Shown: positions 37,637 through 50,394 of the stretch, in pieces
How positions within the stretch are numbered: position 1 is the first letter of the stretch
Layout of the letters: every line of letters starts with the position of its first letter
Origin: Plantago elongata
Lineage: Eukaryota > Streptophyta > Magnoliopsida > Lamiales > Plantaginaceae
Direction of reading: 5' to 3'
Assembly: GCA_036897095.1 (NCBI GenBank)
Contig: JAYMSP010000008.1
Coordinates: 1-64,000 of the forward strand
DNA length: 64,000 nucleotides
The notes under the pieces: model-generated
The model's database searches: none
What the model was told of the DNA's origin: nothing
The model's input: the letters and a program-made list of their open reading frames with translations, nothing else
Program-made: the position numbers and the translations under genes

Positions 37637-40600
37637 TCATTTTGGAGACAGAACATACATTTTGCAGTCATGGGAAGGCACACTGGCTGAGATTTGTCCT
37701 TCCTTTGTGTGACTTGAATGCTGCAGACAGACAAAACGCAAGGGAATGTGATATACTGCGAATATATTAATTCATAACAGATTCAGAGAAACATAGCTGA
37801 AAAAAAGGTCGATCCATCCATATTGTTGTGTTCACGCAGCTTACCTCCCACACGTCTCGTGCATGCACGACTATTGTTGAATTAAAACCAATGTCGGACC
37901 AATGAGCAGTAATCGTGGCTTCTGAAGATCCTCTGTTCCATAGCACAAGAGCGAATCTACCTCCACTAAGCGGTCCACCCCAAACCTGTAGAAGAATAAT
38001 ATGTATAAGATGTCTGTATTATGGCAGGATTGCATTTTGTTGAAACGTTGGTCTTTCATGCAAACTAAGTGTGACATTGATTTGCATGGTTTGACCAATT
38101 TCCTCTTATCTTCATTAGGAAACAGATATGAGCTTTGAGCAATGGTGGAAGGTGCAGTTTTTGTATAACCATCGCAAAGTATCTATGCTAATTGCAAAAA
38201 AAAACATTGGCTGGCTGGGTTGTCAGTGAGCTATTAAAAGGAGCTGCGCTTCAAATGAAGGGACGAGTACATGTTTATTATTTAGTCAATAGACATTGAG
38301 AATAGATTACGCAGACGAACCTCCAGGTTGTCTCCATATTTATTGATCTTTTTCCCCTGGACACCAAGTGCATCTGTTTTCAAAATCAAATAACATGTAA
38401 GAAAACAGTACTTCATGTGTGATTTCTCTTGTACGCTTTTGTGGTAAGGCCGAGCAGCTGTCAAGTACAAACTTACCCTGGTTAACTGCAATGACTTCAC
38501 TATTGCTTAGTAATGACAGAGTCGAACTATCCATTGACCTAACGTCACATCCAATGAGCAGAGGAGCCTAATCCAGCAAACACAACAAAACATGTTAACG
38601 GCTACGCAGTGTAGCTGAAATTAATCTTATAAAGTATATACTACTTACTTTAGCTAATGCCCATATGCTAAAATGTGATCGATATTCTTGGAAGCTCATG
38701 CCACCATTTCCAACTTCAAGCATGTCAGGATCTTCCAAAATCATGACAAAGGGAAATCATGAGTAAGAGTTGAAGTAAATATGGGGTGATGGCAGCGAAA
38801 ACAACTTCAAGTTTTTCTCAAGTGCTAGAGTAGTATTTATAGAGGAATTCAGAACCAAATCTTTGTAAGAACTGACGAGCTTCTGAAATAACGATAGAGC
38901 TATCAAAGTAGATCGGTCATACCATTCCATCCACCTGGCCCAGCATAAGATGCCCACACATCATTTTGATCTGCTTTATCGATCATGCTGGCAAAGTAGA
39001 ATAGAATCAGAGAAATAACTGAAGTCTTTACTTTGTTGGTGACAAAGACCACTGGTTAAGCATTACACATGAGATTAAATTGGCGCCCAGTAAGTAACAG
39101 ACAAGAATAATACCCAATACGCAACAAACAGACTACACCAAATACTTGCTTCAAATGTCTTATGCCTGTAGCCATTTTAAGATCTTCATATAGAACTAGA
39201 TAAAATCTGCAGCTATGAAAAATAGTTATCTTGTTTCATTCTTTTTGTTTTTTAAATTCTTTTGCAACTGACAAATCATGTATGCATGCATTTGAGAATA
39301 AAAACGGTTTCCATCAAATGCTAAATCAAAGTTTTATAAATAAACTTGCATCATCCAACAAATTGCTGAAGCTCAGAATCTCATGGTTTATTTGTGGAAG
39401 TACTTTTAACTATGCCACTATACGGTGTTGAACCTTCCAAGCACATATTAAGTCTAAAGCAATGATCTAACAGGAACTTTCATGTTTTAAATAATTTGTT
39501 TAATATGAGACCCTTAAAAGTTTAAAGTTGATGATTCACCTGCTCCAGTTATCACTTATATCTCCAGTTGTTCTCCAACTGTTCCCGACAGACTTGGCCC
39601 ATGTTGCGGGATCTTCTTGCCCCCTGTAATTTGTATCATCATAATTGAAATAATATCATGCAGTTATGTGTATTAGTAAAAGGCCACGAGCCCTCTTCAA
39701 CGAAAGCCCGTTTTGACATCAATCAAACATGAAAACCCACTGGCTAATAATGCATACATGGTGTAGTCATATACCATAACATGATAACATTTTCATTTAT
39801 GGTAAGCACATGGACATTATAAGTACACTGTAGATTAGTCGTGGCTTACCATTCACACATAGAGAAGAAGATGGACCTCCCAGAATTTAGTAAAGCCTTT
39901 GCCATCACAGGATACCTAGTTGAGAAGAAATAAACACACTGCAACATTATATTTAAAATGATGGCCAAATCCACTTAACCAGGGAAACAATTATACCTTT
40001 CCTTAGCGCTGATACCGTTGCTGTTACAATTGTCATACTTCAAGTAATCAACTCCCTGTTTTAAATAATAAATTAGAAATAGATAAACTACTCGATGTTT
40101 TGCGAGTGCACCTATAAAAAACACAAGCCTACCCATGAAGCAAACGTTTTTGCATCTTGTTCTTCATATCCTAAGGACCCAGGCATTTGTTTGCTGCATG
40201 TCTGAAATCTACAATTAAGAAAGCCAAAAGAATAAATGAAGCTGGATGAAGCATCCTGATGTCACTTCTTCCATGCTTGTGCAACTTGTGTCAAATTTTT
40301 TGGTTGTTAATTTCCGGTTTTTGTGTTCTCTGAAACATGTTGTCTTAATATGAGTTGCAGTCAAACAGTATTACCCTGCATCAGAGTAAATTCCAAGCTT
40401 TAATCCCTTTCCATGAACATAATCTGCCAGCGCTTTGATTCCAGAAGGAAATGTAGAAGCCTTTGCAACCAAATTCCCCTGTAATTCAAACTCATATACG
40501 TTTAGCACGAAGCATATGAATTCACAAGTGCTTACTTATATGAAATGTCTTCCAGCACATACATCCTAGAATAAGTTTGAACTATCTACTTGGTACACTG

Positions 40601-41818
40601 GGTTGGAGAAAGAATAATCTTTTCTTCTAGAAATGATTACTAATATTTAATAGTCCTGTCTTGCTAAATAAGATTCTGGCTGCAGGGACATATGGTTAAT
40701 CGATTAACTTCTAAACAATTATAGAGACAAACAAGTTGTGACAAACGAGTGCAATAAATTTCAACTAAAACAAAATTAATGATTAACCAAGTTAGAATTT
40801 ATTTTACAAAAAACAAGAAGGAATTAAATTCAAATTACATGGACAAATAAGTGGTGACAAAAGAATGTATCAAATTCCACAAAATCCACACAGAGAAGTC
40901 AACCACTAGATACTCACATGATATATTGACAGTGACTCCATCTTACAGTGTTGAAAAACTGACAAAACAAGGTAACAAAACATGATCCATATATACCTTA
41001 GAATCTCTGTCTTGTTCGGCCCAACAATCATCTGAAAGACAAGATGAAACAAGAAAGCAAGCATTCAACAAAACAAGCGATGTACAGAACCAAACTCCTC
41101 GAGAATCAAGATATTGGGGGTTGATTTTAAACTGAAATATGAAACTGGTTCTCTAGTGGCTTGGCTTGAAGATGATTAACCTCAACCAAAACGCTTTCTA
41201 TCTATATTTCCTTTAAGATCATTCAGTAAATCCCATTCTTCAGGAACCATCATGTAGTCAGTTTAGAACTCCATATTACCCTCCTGAACCACGTGAACGG
41301 AAAAAGAAAAGTTAAACATACCAAGGTTAACATACTCATATCCAAGTCCAGCAAGTCCAGTCGACACAATTGCATCAGCTGTCAAAAGACCAGACACACC
41401 ATTAGGCTCCTGATGAATACACGTAATATGGACACTCCTAACTGCACATATTAAAATACATTTATTAAAAATGAGGAAAGTAGGAAGTCTATGTCACCTG
41501 TTTCCCTAATCAGCTTCTCATCGAGGTTGCACTGAAAGTGATTCCAGCTGTTCCATCTAAAGAGTATTGAGACAATACAGAGCAATCATGTCTTACTTTC
41601 AGTAATCCATTTCCAAACGAAGAACACAAAAGCAAGAAATCTTACCCCATCTGAGGAGTTGATCCAAGTCCATTTACGGAAACCTTCTTCTGCGGCCGGT
41701 GCACCCGTAAATCATCCACCACCCCCATCTGCCGAGCACACATCGCCATCCCATCGAACCAAACAACCCATAATGCAACAATCACTATTAATACTTTAGA
41801 AGAACACATCCCACCCAT
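37637..41818 (-). CDS. Alpha-galactosidase, glycoside hydrolase family 27 (AGAL1/AGAL2 type)
   Basis: Secreted or vacuolar retaining exo-galactosidase that removes terminal alpha-galactose from raffinose-type sugars and cell-wall polymers. Fifteen exons: 41646-41818, 41498-41556, 41322-41378, 40997-41031, 40375-40478, 40133-40208, 39997-40055, 39850-39915, 39540-39623, 38923-38987, 38649-38731, 38477-38567, 38321-38373, 37845-37985, 37637-37720. They join in frame to 409 residues, normal for plant GH27. It has a hydrophobic signal peptide ([13 protein letters not shown]) and then the fold start [17 protein letters not shown]. The nucleophile Asp176 is in DYLKYDNCN and the acid/base Asp231 in SWRTTGDI. 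Also seen are [16 protein letters not shown] and the C-terminal sheet domain ending [11 protein letters not shown]. The NHFQCN and [11 protein letters not shown] blocks favour AGAL1/2 over AGAL3. All catalytic residues are present. Confidence 0.94.
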
Positions 41819-41922
41819 ATTTTAATTAATACGACACTGAACCTTATACGACCAAGAAGCTGGAGTATAGTAAGTTAGTAACCGAGTGAGTAACCGAGTA
41901 AGAGAGTATTATAAGGAGCTCA

Positions 41923-41933
41923 CTTATATATAG
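41923..41933 (-). promoter_or_regulatory. TATA box of the alpha-galactosidase gene
   Basis: CTATATATAAG on the minus strand, about 105 bp upstream of the ATG at 41818; good sequence and spacing for a plant core promoter. Confidence 0.55.
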
Positions 41934-41938
41934 ACACA

Positions 41939-43948
41939 CTGTGGGATAGCAAAAGACATAGATAGAGAAACGTGACAATCCAGCTAGATGAAAAGTATAT
42001 ACTGACTGAGCACACAACGAGATAGTATATGGTATCTGACACAAGCTGGACCGCTTAAGAAACAACGTGTATACCAAGGCAAAGTAGTCTTTCTTTCAAT
42101 ATTACAGATACATGACACATTAAAAGCAAAAGGCATAATTGACTCGAGTTCATCCTACATTTGGTAAAAGCATGATGTCAATTCCTTATTCTACCCACCC
42201 CTTTTCACCGGAATTTAATGTGGTCCGTGCGAAGTAGACGAAATTACTCATTACTCATACTACAACAAGAAACAGTAATAATGCAGCACAAATCATAAAT
42301 TCGCAAATCGCAACAACAAAAGCCCACAAAAGGGGACACTTTGGTACACCATGTGGCTGGGAAATCTTCCGAGTCACGCAGTAGCAATCTTGTCTTGATC
42401 AACAATCCAAGATAAGAAGAAAACCGAATAATTGACTGCAAACAAACGCGTGAGTGACCCATGCGTTTTGTCACCATACGGCATTATTAACCCCAAAGAT
42501 TCGATCTTTTTGGTTTTGCCCATCAGTTGGTTTTGCTGCGACGCAAAAGGTTGTCACTTTAAGCGGTTTTCGTAGCTGCTGAGCTATAACAAACACACAG
42601 GAGAAACCACTAGAGGGGTGAGAACGCATGAGAGATCGAACCGAAATTGGGAACCAGCTGTGATGAGGATGTACCTGGTACAAAGTTGCAATCGGTGATG
42701 ACGAGAGCAGCTTCAATTCATCGGTTTGGAGTGTTGTTATCATCTTCTTTGATGTAAATTTGAAATTTGCAGTAACAATTTTTTCTTGATTTTTCATTTC
42801 TACCATGGATGGATGTGAATGTGACATGGAGGAGATGAATGGTTTCCATTATGGGGGGAAGGGAACATCGTGCATGTGATGTGGTAAATTGAAGTATAAT
42901 TGTTAGCACGTGATTTTAAACCGCGTCAGGAGTTCAGTTTTAACTGTTTTATAATTAATATGAATTGATTCGGAACTATAATGTATGGGCAAAGTTAATT
43001 CGTATGTTCTTATTTATAATTAAATATATAATACTTTATATGAAGATCGAAAGATAATCGAATATTATAATGAAATCTAATAACAAACAAAGTAAAAATA
43101 AAGAAAAACTAACTAAAAACTATAAAAAGACACATGATCATTTATAATTTTATAAGATCAACAATTCATGTTAAAACATCACCAATTACAAATGAACTGT
43201 AAAGTTATGCAAGATTAGATACATTCGACATCTTCTTCGAGTAAAAATTTGTTACATGAAAAATACAATGTAAAAGCTCTAGATATGGTAGATTCATATC
43301 TAAAACAACAAAGACGAACCAACGATGATATCTGTTAAGAAAAAGTATCAAAATGATAAAAGCAAAACTTTTTTCGAAAGTTGATAAAATGAAACCGTAG
43401 AAAGGTAGAGAGTTGAGTCATGACCTATCCAGAAATCGTTGAAAATTTCATTATATAATTGAATTGAACATTTTACATTGATAATTTAAGATTAAATCGA
43501 AGTTAAAGTAAAAGATATTGATTAACATAAAAATTCTAGTGGAACTAAATGAGTATCATTATACCTGATCTTCCTCATAATTAAATCATTTATATTTTAG
43601 AATTAAATATAGAGGGTATACACAATTCATACCGTATAGAGAATGTCAATACGTCCGTAGTCAAGTGACAAGCTGAGGCACCTTATAATTAAGAGGTCAC
43701 TGATTTAATTTTTCAAAATGGATGATATTTGTCATTTGTATACAGATTTATTAGAGAGTTATTAATATAAAATATTTATTTCGCGATTGTATCATCGTAT
43801 ACGAAAAAAAAAAGGTATTGAGAATTGAACAATTTTGATTTTTAGGCTGGATTGTTGTAAATTTATACTTCCACCCCTCAAACTTTGAAAAACCCGAGCT
43901 TTCATCTTCTTCTTCATCTTCAGTGAGCTCCGATTTCTCCAACCTTGA
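41939..43948. other. Divergent promoter region with one doubtful open frame
   Basis: Spacer between the divergent alpha-galactosidase and phosphoesterase genes. A 118-codon minus-strand frame at 42471-42827 has ordinary codon mix and an ATG in a plausible context, but matches no family I know. A GTACATC donor-like site lies inside it after LSSSPIATLYQ, so it may be part of a small spliced or non-coding transcript. The rest, especially 42900-43850, is AT-rich. Confidence 0.35.
43650..43735 (+). repeat. Possible SINE-like fragment
   Basis: GTCAAGTGACAAGCTGAGGC is followed by a block containing AGAGGTCACTGATTTAATT. The pattern recalls tRNA-derived plant SINEs (A-box region, then GAGGTCAC-GGTTCRA B-box region), but both boxes are degenerate. 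No tail or target duplication was seen. Confidence 0.3.
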
Positions 43949-46501
43949 ATGGCGGCAGCAACATGCTTCTACTCCACTTCCATCGCATTACCAAAACACC
44001 GCCACAATTTCACCTCCACCACCACCACCACAAACCGATTCCATTTCCGCCGGAAACTCACCGCCCATAACAGTCCCACAATTCCCCAACCTAGAGCCGA
44101 ATCTACTGGAACCAAAGTCTTCGTGGTGTCTGATCTGCACACCGATTACCCTGACAACATGGATTGGGTCAATTCTCTGCATAGGTATCCCAACTCCGTT
44201 ATCCTAGTTGCCGGCGATGTGGCCGAGACCTATGACAATTTCGTCCTCACCATGTCACTGCTCAAGGACAAGTTTCAGCACGTCTTTTTTGTGCCTGGTA
44301 ACCATGATCTTTGGCTTCGTAGGGACACAATCGATTTCGTAAGCTCTATTCTCCTTCCTTCCCTTTTGTTTTCGATTTCTTACTAGTTTCCGCTACACGC
44401 AATTAATCCAGTCGAGCATGGTCGGACTCTTCCTTTCCAATTTAAGTCGGAATGGTTTTGGATATTGATATTATGATAATGCTTCATATTGATTGGACTT
44501 AGCTTACATTTTTAATCTAGTTATATGTATGTTTGCTTTCGCAGTCGGGGTCGCTGGATAAGCTGGATAAGTTGCTTGATGCATGCCGGAGAATAGGAGT
44601 GGAGACGAAACCGAGCATAGTTGATGGTTTGGGGCTTATCCCGTTGTACTCTTGGTATCACGAGGTAATACATGCGATTTGATCAGCCTTTTCTTGTTGG
44701 TTGGTCTGAGGTGCTAATGTATTGGCAATTTTCGTGACTTTCTTCCAGAGCTTTGATGTGGAGAAGGATATCACAGGGGTTCGCATTCCGTCCCTGGAGA
44801 TGGTGATTAACTTTCTTTCTCCTTGTAAGGATTTCATATCTCTGTCTTACTGGACAGCAGTGCTTATTCTATTTCTACATATACTGCAGTACCGATTTAA
44901 GCTTGTCTAGTCTATGTTACAAATATGTGCTTTCTGGTGACACTTTCTCAATTAAGCACATCACCTCCAATTGTATTTCCTCATGGTAGTTGGTTGATAT
45001 ATCATGAACATTGATCTGAACAGAAGTCAGTGCTAGATGTGTAGGCATAAGTATAGGATAATTGCCCATCTCTGTGTAATTTTAGAAGCAATCGCGCTTC
45101 TGATTCCTGCAACACTATATGAGATAACTGTCTCTGTTTGAAGTGTAGGCATGTAAGGACTATCACGTATGCAGTTGGCCTGATGGGTTTCAAAATGGAG
45201 ATACTTCCCTTGCAACGTACTTTGATTCTTTGAATGATGAGAACTTTGACAAAATCCAAGAGATACAGCAGACTTGCAGTGATATAATATCATTCTCTCA
45301 CTTTGTTCCGAGGTCAGTGAATAAACTTCCTGAGATTTAGTTGTTCTGATTTTGCTGATTGCTTATCAATTCCAATGACAGCTTACTGTTAGCAAGGATC
45401 ATTAGGGACAATAGCTATAGCAATTTGAATTCTAGATTTGATTACTAATTAATTCATGCCAAAGATATACTTGATGGGATAGAACATATGCAGAAAGGTC
45501 AAAGTGTGCTATAATATGAGAACCTCACTGATGATTATCTAATGAAAATTGATCTGCAGGCAAGAGCTCTGCCCAGAAAAAAGAATGCTTTTCTATCCTA
45601 ACCTTCCGAAAATTATTGGATCCAACTATCTCGAGAGCAGAATAAGATCCATACATGGGGCTGAAGGAAATGTGTCTGCTTGTCATGTTTTTGGTCACAC
45701 TCATTTCTGTTGGGATGCTATAGTTGATGGGATCAGGTAATTTAAATAACTCAACACGGGTTGATAATCACTTATCTTATATTGCAAATATGATGGTCAT
45801 TTGCATCTAGTGATAATTTATTCTCGATTTCATGAAGAAATATTAGTAAGAAAGATTCTGAAAGAAAGATAACTGGGTGGGAATTGTTCCTGATTCTTTA
45901 ATGTATCCTTCGGCATGTCTAGTTTGTTTGAAGATATGTAAGATTAACCTGCGTTACATCTATCCTTCCATCGTGTTCAAATGCCTGGAAATTTTTTGTA
46001 ATCAAGAATTTAGGTGGAATGAATTGAAAGAGATGACTATCAAAGCTCAGGGATAATGTATGCTTTGGCAGATGCCCAGGTTAGGGAAATCACTGCTTAC
46101 TGAATACTGGCAATTATAAGGAATGGAATAAACCATAGAACTCCATGTATACATGCCTTGTTGGTCAATGTGTTATGACTTATGATAATTGTCTTACACA
46201 CCTCTTTGTCAAGAGAATACATAACAAGAGCACATCTCTCTTGCAAAGTTCAACGAATAACGTGCTTACAAACCAAAGTGCTCGCAGATATGTGCAGGCA
46301 CCCCTATCTTATCCCAGGGAGCGAAATAGGAGAATGAACGGAGGGGAGGACTGGCTACCATTTTGTGTTTATTCAGGCGGTTATCTTGCAGATTCATTCT
46401 CTCCCTGCTACTGGTCTGACTATTACTCCATCAACCCAAGAACACCTGAAGTCACCCAGCTCGCTCCATGGGTTGCCAGGTTCTATTCTCGAACACAATG
46501 A
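43949..46501 (+). CDS. Calcineurin-like metallophosphoesterase, probably organelle-targeted
   Basis: Member of the dinuclear-metal phosphoesterase superfamily; substrate unknown. Exons 43949-44338, 44545-44664, 44749-44802, 45149-45312, 45560-45736 and 46288-46501 join in frame to 372 residues. The metal-site motifs are in order: D-x-H in VVSDLHTDYPDN (Asp62, His64), GD in VAGDVAE (89-90), GNHD in VPGNHDLW (117-120) and GHTH in VFGHTHFCWD (288-291). Residues 1-50 are rich in Ser, Thr and His with few acidic residues, as in a plastid transit peptide, but targeting is a guess. The C-terminal part with YVQAPLSYPRERNRR is conserved in a plant/bacterial subgroup of these enzymes. No defect seen. 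A calcineurin-like fold is certain; a specific enzyme name is not supported. Confidence 0.9.
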
Positions 46502-47012
46502 TTTGCCCATATTGCCTGTTCTTTGTTTAGTAGCTATATGGTTAAGGAAATCCGAGCGATTCTGTATTCTGACATGTAAAATTTGCCGTTTCAACCATTC
46601 AAGTTGAGGCTTACCAAAATGTTGTATGTAAACCACAAAATGATGCAATAATACAAATGTTCTTTGTATTAGTAGGAGTGGTAGTAGGTATCTTTCCAGT
46701 TATCTTCATCGGACTCCTTTCAGGCAGAAGCCATTTGGAAGCCAGAACGTGGAACACATGCACGGGTTTTGATCGAATAAGTACATCCACGGATAAGTCT
46801 CGAGTCTCACACTGATAAGTAAAGATACAAGTTCCTCGATAATATTACATTCATGACTCTTAAATGTTCAACACCATGATATAAAACACCATGATATATA
46901 GTAAAACCGGAGTACTATTACAGAACAGAAGTATGATCATACCCACATAGGTCAGACAGATAACAAAACAGTCTTATTTATTCACCATTACAAAGAACGC
47001 ACGAAAAAAGAA
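46502..47012. other. Convergent spacer between phosphoesterase and TIP3
   Basis: Holds the two 3'UTRs; no gene or repeat recognised. Confidence 0.5.
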
Positions 47013-48440
47013 CTAGTAATCCTCAGGTGCCAAGGGCTGATGATGGGTGTGCTGCACAGTATCCGGTTGAATGACCCCAAATTCATAGATTAAGGCCGAT
47101 AGTGCGGCTCCAATGAACGGTCCTAGCCAATAGACCCAGTGGTTAGTCCACTTCCAGCCAACCAATGCAGGGCCGAAAGCCCTAGCAGGATTCATTGCTG
47201 CTCCTGAAAACGGTCCTCCAACAAGCACATTAGCTCCGACTATGAAGGCAATCGCAAGCGGCGCAATGGTGCCCAAGCTTCCCCTTCTTGGGTCGATAGC
47301 TGTGGCGAAAACGGTGTAGACCAGCCCGAAAGTGAGTACTATCTCCATCACCAAGGCATTTAGGTTTCCTACTCCGGTTGCAACCGAGAATCCCATTGGT
47401 CTCTGCCAAACAATCAAGGACATCACTCACATTTCAATCATCAATTAAGCAGTGTATTCTTTGCATATTATTATCGAATTGATCAGAGTAAATGTTACCA
47501 TGCCGTCTGTCGACACACGCAGTAGGAGACTAGCAACAACAGCACCCAAGAGCTGAGCAACCCAGTAGTAAATGGCACGGAGCAAGGAGACTCTTCCTCC
47601 TACAAGTGCACCGAATGTAACCGCCGGATTCACATGTCCACCGGATACATTCATACTCGAAGCCACGGCTGCAAAGAGCGAAAACGCATGTGCCAGAGCG
47701 ATCACTGTCAGCCGAGATGCGCCTAACCCCTTATCCCTGTAAATTTGATCTGTAACAAAACAACTCAATTCTGTCACATGATTCACACTATCACAAGTCA
47801 CAACCTCAAAACCAAAAAGTGTCATGTTAACTAGTTTATTTTCTACATGTAGCAAGAAATTAAATGAACTAGTTTAACTCATAATCAACACTACTAAACT
47901 AATGATCCTTTTTACGAAATAAAGATGATAACAAGAGAAGTCAGCTAGCTTATAGAACTGAAGTTGAATTGTTTGAATTCGAATTGGTTTTTGTTCATGT
48001 TTTTTTAGACAAAAACGTAACTTTGAGTTGAAATGTAGTAGTATGCCAAACAGTTAGTTTCTTTAATAAAGTCGTTAAAGTATTCAAGACCATCTCTATT
48101 ATATCCTTGCACACCCACACGTGCGATAACACCTTTTGTCAGGTCGGAACTTACCTGACAAGGAATTTCGCTACCTCATATGTCCATGTAACATAATATA
48201 GTTCTTTTCTGAACTAATAAGTTAGTGCTAAAGTAAAGCGGAACGCCAAACGCACTTTAAACAAACCATTTATGCACGGAAAAAAACATTCGAGTTATGC
48301 AAGTGAGTACCAAGAGCAAGGATAGAGCCTTCGCCGGCAAAAACGAAGATGAAAGTGGAGAGAAACTCGGAGAGGGTCGCCTTGACGGAGTCCGGGTGAG
48401 TGGCCTCTTCAGCCCTCCCAAAAGCATATCTTCGAGGCAT
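47013..48440 (-). CDS. TIP3: Tonoplast intrinsic protein, TIP3 (alpha-TIP) class aquaporin
   Basis: Water channel of the protein-storage-vacuole membrane; TIP3 proteins are typical of seeds. Exons 48311-48440, 47499-47749 and 47013-47402 join in frame to 256 residues, the family size. It starts [18 protein letters not shown] and ends HQPLAPEDY, the TIP3-type C-terminus. Six membrane spans carry two NPA boxes, [11 protein letters not shown] (84-86) and [11 protein letters not shown] (198-200). The selectivity filter can be read as His64, Ile181, Ala195 and Arg201, as in TIP3. The loop after [11 protein letters not shown] is shorter than in Arabidopsis TIP3;1. Upstream DNA contains an RY core and ACGT cores that would fit seed-stage control. 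I cannot separate TIP3;1 from TIP3;2. Confidence 0.93.
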
Positions 48441-48649
48441 GGTTTTGAACTCCCTTTAGTGTAACAATAACTTGCAAGTATCCTTCCTTTGAAGCCGAAT
48501 TGTGTCTTACTTATAATACGGGAAGATGAAGAAAGGAAGGAGAGAAGATGCAGCGAGAAGAAAACGATGTGAACAACTTAGACGAGGTGATCGGTGGTTA
48601 AATTAGAGAAGAAGAGTGGACACTTGGGAGAAGGATTGCAGGAAATAAG

Positions 48650-48835
48650 ACACGTATTATCATGCGTGGCTTATCAACTCTCTTTGCTCTTAGCTAACTA
48701 CCAAAGTAGATTAACATGCTTGTCTTCAACTTGGAAATGTAAGAAGCCAACTTCAGCTAACACAATTGAATTTATCTGAGTTCATCTCCACCATGCTGTG
48801 TGTTTCTTGTTTGTTTTGTTTCGATATTGCATGCA
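48650..48835. promoter_or_regulatory. RY and ACGT-core motifs upstream of TIP3
   Basis: An ACACGT site (ACGT core 48652-48655) and a nearby CATGCG lie about 210-225 bp above the TIP3 ATG. A full RY core CATGCA is at 48830-48835. These match the known binding preferences of bZIP/ABI5-type and ABI3/FUS3 B3 factors that drive seed genes. Such short motifs also occur by chance. Confidence 0.35.
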
Positions 48836-48904
48836 GCCCCTGGGGTTTTCGTTTGTTACATAGTTGGCTTTGTATCGTATGCATTTGTTTGTTGTAACTT
48901 GTAA

Positions 48905-49157
48905 GGTTCTGTTCTCATCAGCTGAAATTTACTGAATCGAACTGAATTGAAGTAGTTTTAAATTGAAGAGAACAAAACATATGAGTTGTAAGTATGTTTT
49001 CTCTTCACCTGAGATTTACTAAACTAAACCGAATTTGACTGAATTGAACTAAACTGAAGTAAGATATAAATTATAACTAAGCCAAACTGAACTGAATTGC
49101 ACTGAACTCAACTGAGTGGACTGAACTGAAATGATTTTTAGTTGAAGAGAACACATC
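48905..49157. repeat. Two adjacent imperfect fold-backs with ACTGAA-rich interior
   Basis: GTTCTGTTCTCATCAGCTGA near 48906 is inverted as TTGAAGAGAACAAAAC near 48963. ATGTTTTCTCTTCACC near 48993 is inverted as GTTGAAGAGAACACAT near 49141. Both interiors repeat AACTGAACTGAAT-like words. This looks like one small inverted-repeat element duplicated or nested beside itself. Family unknown. Confidence 0.5.
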
Positions 49158-50394
49158 TTAAGTTATAACATGCAGTGCTCGACCCTTTGTGCATACGAGG
49201 TCACTCGTGAATTGTATTGATGATTCCCCTATATTAAACACTCTTATAAATATTGTACCATGTGTTTCATATCTTCTAAGTTTTTGCTAAAATGTATTTT
49301 TTTCCCAAACTTATTTTCATTGGCATTTGAGTTTTTAAATGTATGTTTTAGATAATGTTATTCGATTATAAGTCTTGTTAAATTATCAATGATCACTTAT
49401 CACTATTAGAGATTTCTTCTCCAGTTATAGAACTTAGGTGCTTGGGATTAAACAATAAGACGACGAGTATTCTCGCTTTGTAACAAATTTGGACATGTAT
49501 GAAATGAGTAAGAAAATTATGTATTGGTTTTATAACTCAAATAATTACTGATTCAATTTTAATACCCAAGCACAATCATTGGCAACAAAATGCTTAGAAG
49601 TAGATGGAGTTGGATGCAATAAAGTAAAATTATGGGAGATTGTGCAATTTACCTTTTTGTTCATGTATATCATGTAGCTGCTCGAAGTATACGTTGAACT
49701 ACGAGTATAATACCAATGTCAGTCAATATATAAATTCTTATCTGTTATCAAATTCTACGTGCTTATCGAATTTTAAGTTAAAATATTAATTTAATTGCTC
49801 CAGATTTTATATCGATCAGGGAAGTTCCAAGGAGTGTAGGCGCCTTCTCAAACGTATGCGGCTCTACGCCCAGAAACCCAACCTAACGCGCTAGATACAT
49901 ATATGAGAATAATTCGAGACGAAGTTAAAAATGAAATTCTAGATGACGATATATAGTATTACATTCTCTATTTGCACAATAATTATATCGTTATTTTACA
50001 TTCTCTTTTTATGATCTCTAAAGATTGTTCGTATATGAAATGTAATAACGTATCATCAACGACAATCACTTAAGGCTCGTCATTGGTCACGCCACTTGAT
50101 ATGCGTTATCTTTTGTTCGACTTGTCAAGTAAACGAGTCTAAAATCGAATTCGAGCAGCTTGAGCTCAAATCCAACTCTAATACCTTGTAGTGCAAGCCG
50201 ATCAACTCGAGTATTAACAAATTGCGTTGGTCGTAGGAGTACTTAAAATTATGTAATATCTGGTGATATGTTGAGAAACAGTTGATGCTATATGTTGTGT
50301 AGTTCTTTATATCCAAGAAGAATCGACAGTTGAACTCTAGGCCAAAGTAAAAGAATTTGTAAGATGCTATAAAATCACACCAAATTGTTGAAGC
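49158..50394. other. AT-rich spacer downstream of the LRR kinase
   Basis: No gene seen. A short GC-richer island at about 49815-49905 (GTAGGCGCC, GGCTCTACGCCC, AACGCGCTAG) stands out against the background but matches nothing I recognise. Confidence 0.4.
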
